44,676 bases of DNA from Chroococcus sp. FPU101 (GTDB lineage Bacteria; Cyanobacteriota; Cyanobacteriia; Cyanobacteriales; Microcystaceae). The position numbers were made by a program, and so were the translations under genes. The stretch spans positions 1-44,676 of the forward strand of contig NZ_BLJI01000034.1 of the NCBI RefSeq assembly GCF_017312365.1. The letters are read 5' to 3'. Of the stretch, positions 44,236 through 44,676 are shown piece by piece (the stretch's first letter is position 1; the number at the start of each line of letters is the position of its first letter). The notes under the pieces were generated by a model. The model ran no database searches, had not been told where the DNA came from, and saw only the letters and a list, made by a program, of their open reading frames with translations.

Positions 44236-44676
44236 TTGAAAACTCAACAAGAAAGATTAAGCAAACAAGAACTTTATTCCGAAGACTTAATCAATCGAAT
44301 AGTTAATCGAATTCGTCAGTCTCTAGAACTTGAAGAAATTTTACAGACAACAGCGCGAGAAGTTCAATCCCTATTAAACGTAGCACGAGTTAAAATTTAT
44401 CGCTTTTCTCCTGATAGAAGTGGTGAAGTCATTGCAGAGTCTTTAGTCGGTAAAGCCTTACCTTCATTATTAGGCTTGCACTTTCCTGCGGGAGATATTC
44501 CACCCATAGCACGAACCATGTTTCTGAAAGCTCGTCAGCGTGTGATTGTTGACGTAGCAGCAGCCCGCAAAACTATAAATCATCTTGACTGTCCTTTAAC
44601 AGGTGCAAACCTCGCTAAAGTTGATATTCGTCACTTGCCCGTTGATCCCTGTCATATCATACCAAGTTGCGAATTG
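44236..44676 (+). CDS. GAF-domain sensor, phytochrome/cyanobacteriochrome-like (3' end outside window)
   Basis: The first 147 codons of a gene that runs off the window. It starts at TTG 44236, chosen because AGGAGG (44226-44231) sits 4 bases upstream; no ATG is suitable. After a helical leader (L-Y-S-E-D-L-I-N-R-I-V-N-R-I-R-Q-S-L), a GAF domain begins: V-A-R-V-K-I-Y-R-F, then L-H-F-P-A-G-D-I-P-P-I-A-R, which matches the phytochrome D-I-P-x-x-A-R block, and R-H-L-P-V-D-P-C-H-I, where Cys-His resembles the bilin-binding Cys-His pair. It is probably a sensor kinase or adenylate-cyclase-type photoreceptor; the output domain is not visible. Chromophore binding is inferred. Confidence 0.7.
   Translation, partial: MKTQQERLSKQELYSEDLINRIVNRIRQSLELEEILQTTAREVQSLLNVARVKIYRFSPDRSGEVIAESLVGKALPSLLGLHFPAGDIPPIARTMFLKARQRVIVDVAAARKTINHLDCPLTGANLAKVDIRHLPVDPCHIIPSCEL

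Noticed and set aside
1-44676. Insertion sequences, integrases, attachment sites, CRISPR arrays
   Set aside because: No transposase or integrase motifs, no target-site duplications with terminal inverted repeats, and no regularly spaced repeats were seen. The direct repeats around the GmrSD gene are too diverged to call an attachment site.

Overview
The window is about 44.7 kb of a cyanobacterial chromosome. The evidence is carboxysome protein CcmO next to a RuBisCO accumulation factor (Raf1), a bilin reductase of the PebB type, a Tic20/Ycf60 homologue, a VTE6-like phytyl-phosphate kinase, low GC content, and about a dozen GCGATCGC (HIP1) octamers. PebB suggests a strain that makes phycoerythrobilin, probably a unicellular or colonial low-GC form. 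The species cannot be named from the sequence alone.

Layout. 1-3.2 kb is accessory: an orphan DUF433 antitoxin-like gene, a MazF-type toxin with its antitoxin, a single-HKD phospholipase D-like protein followed by a frameshifted small ORF, and a Uma2 nuclease-fold protein. 3.4-8 kb holds a CbbX-like AAA+ ATPase, a small membrane protein, hspA, pebB and icd, then a broken DUF29 gene. 8.5-14.2 kb is a minus-strand run: a cyclic-nucleotide-domain histidine kinase, its 4-bp-overlapping partner (response regulator fused to a degenerate glutaredoxin/thioredoxin-reductase-like flavoprotein), another Uma2, and a membrane pentapeptide-repeat protein. 14.4-19 kb runs rightward: a Ser/Thr kinase with a Pro/Glu/Thr-rich stalk, a small Cys protein, Tic20, YvcK and TsaE, facing an acyltransferase. 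20-24.4 kb is carbon metabolism: raf1 and ccmO diverge from a shared intergenic region, then DUF29 and gnd follow. 24.5-27.1 kb has a WYL-domain relic, a compact operon of small membrane proteins (including TM2 and double helix-hairpin-helix proteins) and an ABC-2 permease. 27.2-30.9 kb has DUF3616, the VTE6-like kinase and an ABC exporter, followed by a possible small RNA. 31.2-35.4 kb has a frameshifted glycosyltransferase-sulfotransferase fusion and a divergent phosphoketolase/transketolase-like enzyme. 35.5-38.4 kb is a defence island: a GmrSD-type nuclease between imperfect direct repeats and palindromes, then an MntA/HepT pair whose toxin gene has an in-frame amber codon. The rest holds lepB, pyrC, a GH15-like secreted protein, tRNA-Ser(CGA), an Orn/Lys/Arg decarboxylase, and the 5' part of a GAF/phytochrome-like sensor cut by the window end.

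No transposase, integrase, CRISPR array or rRNA was seen. A dispersed palindrome with GGGTTTG/CAAACCC-type arms occurs four times at gene ends or intergenically. Several genes are visibly decayed by single-base changes: the small ORF after the PLD gene, DUF29, the WYL relic, the GT2-sulfotransferase and hepT. Either this is an accessory-rich region in decay, or some are assembly errors. The least explained systems are the kinase/flavoprotein two-component pair and the TM2/HhH membrane operon.
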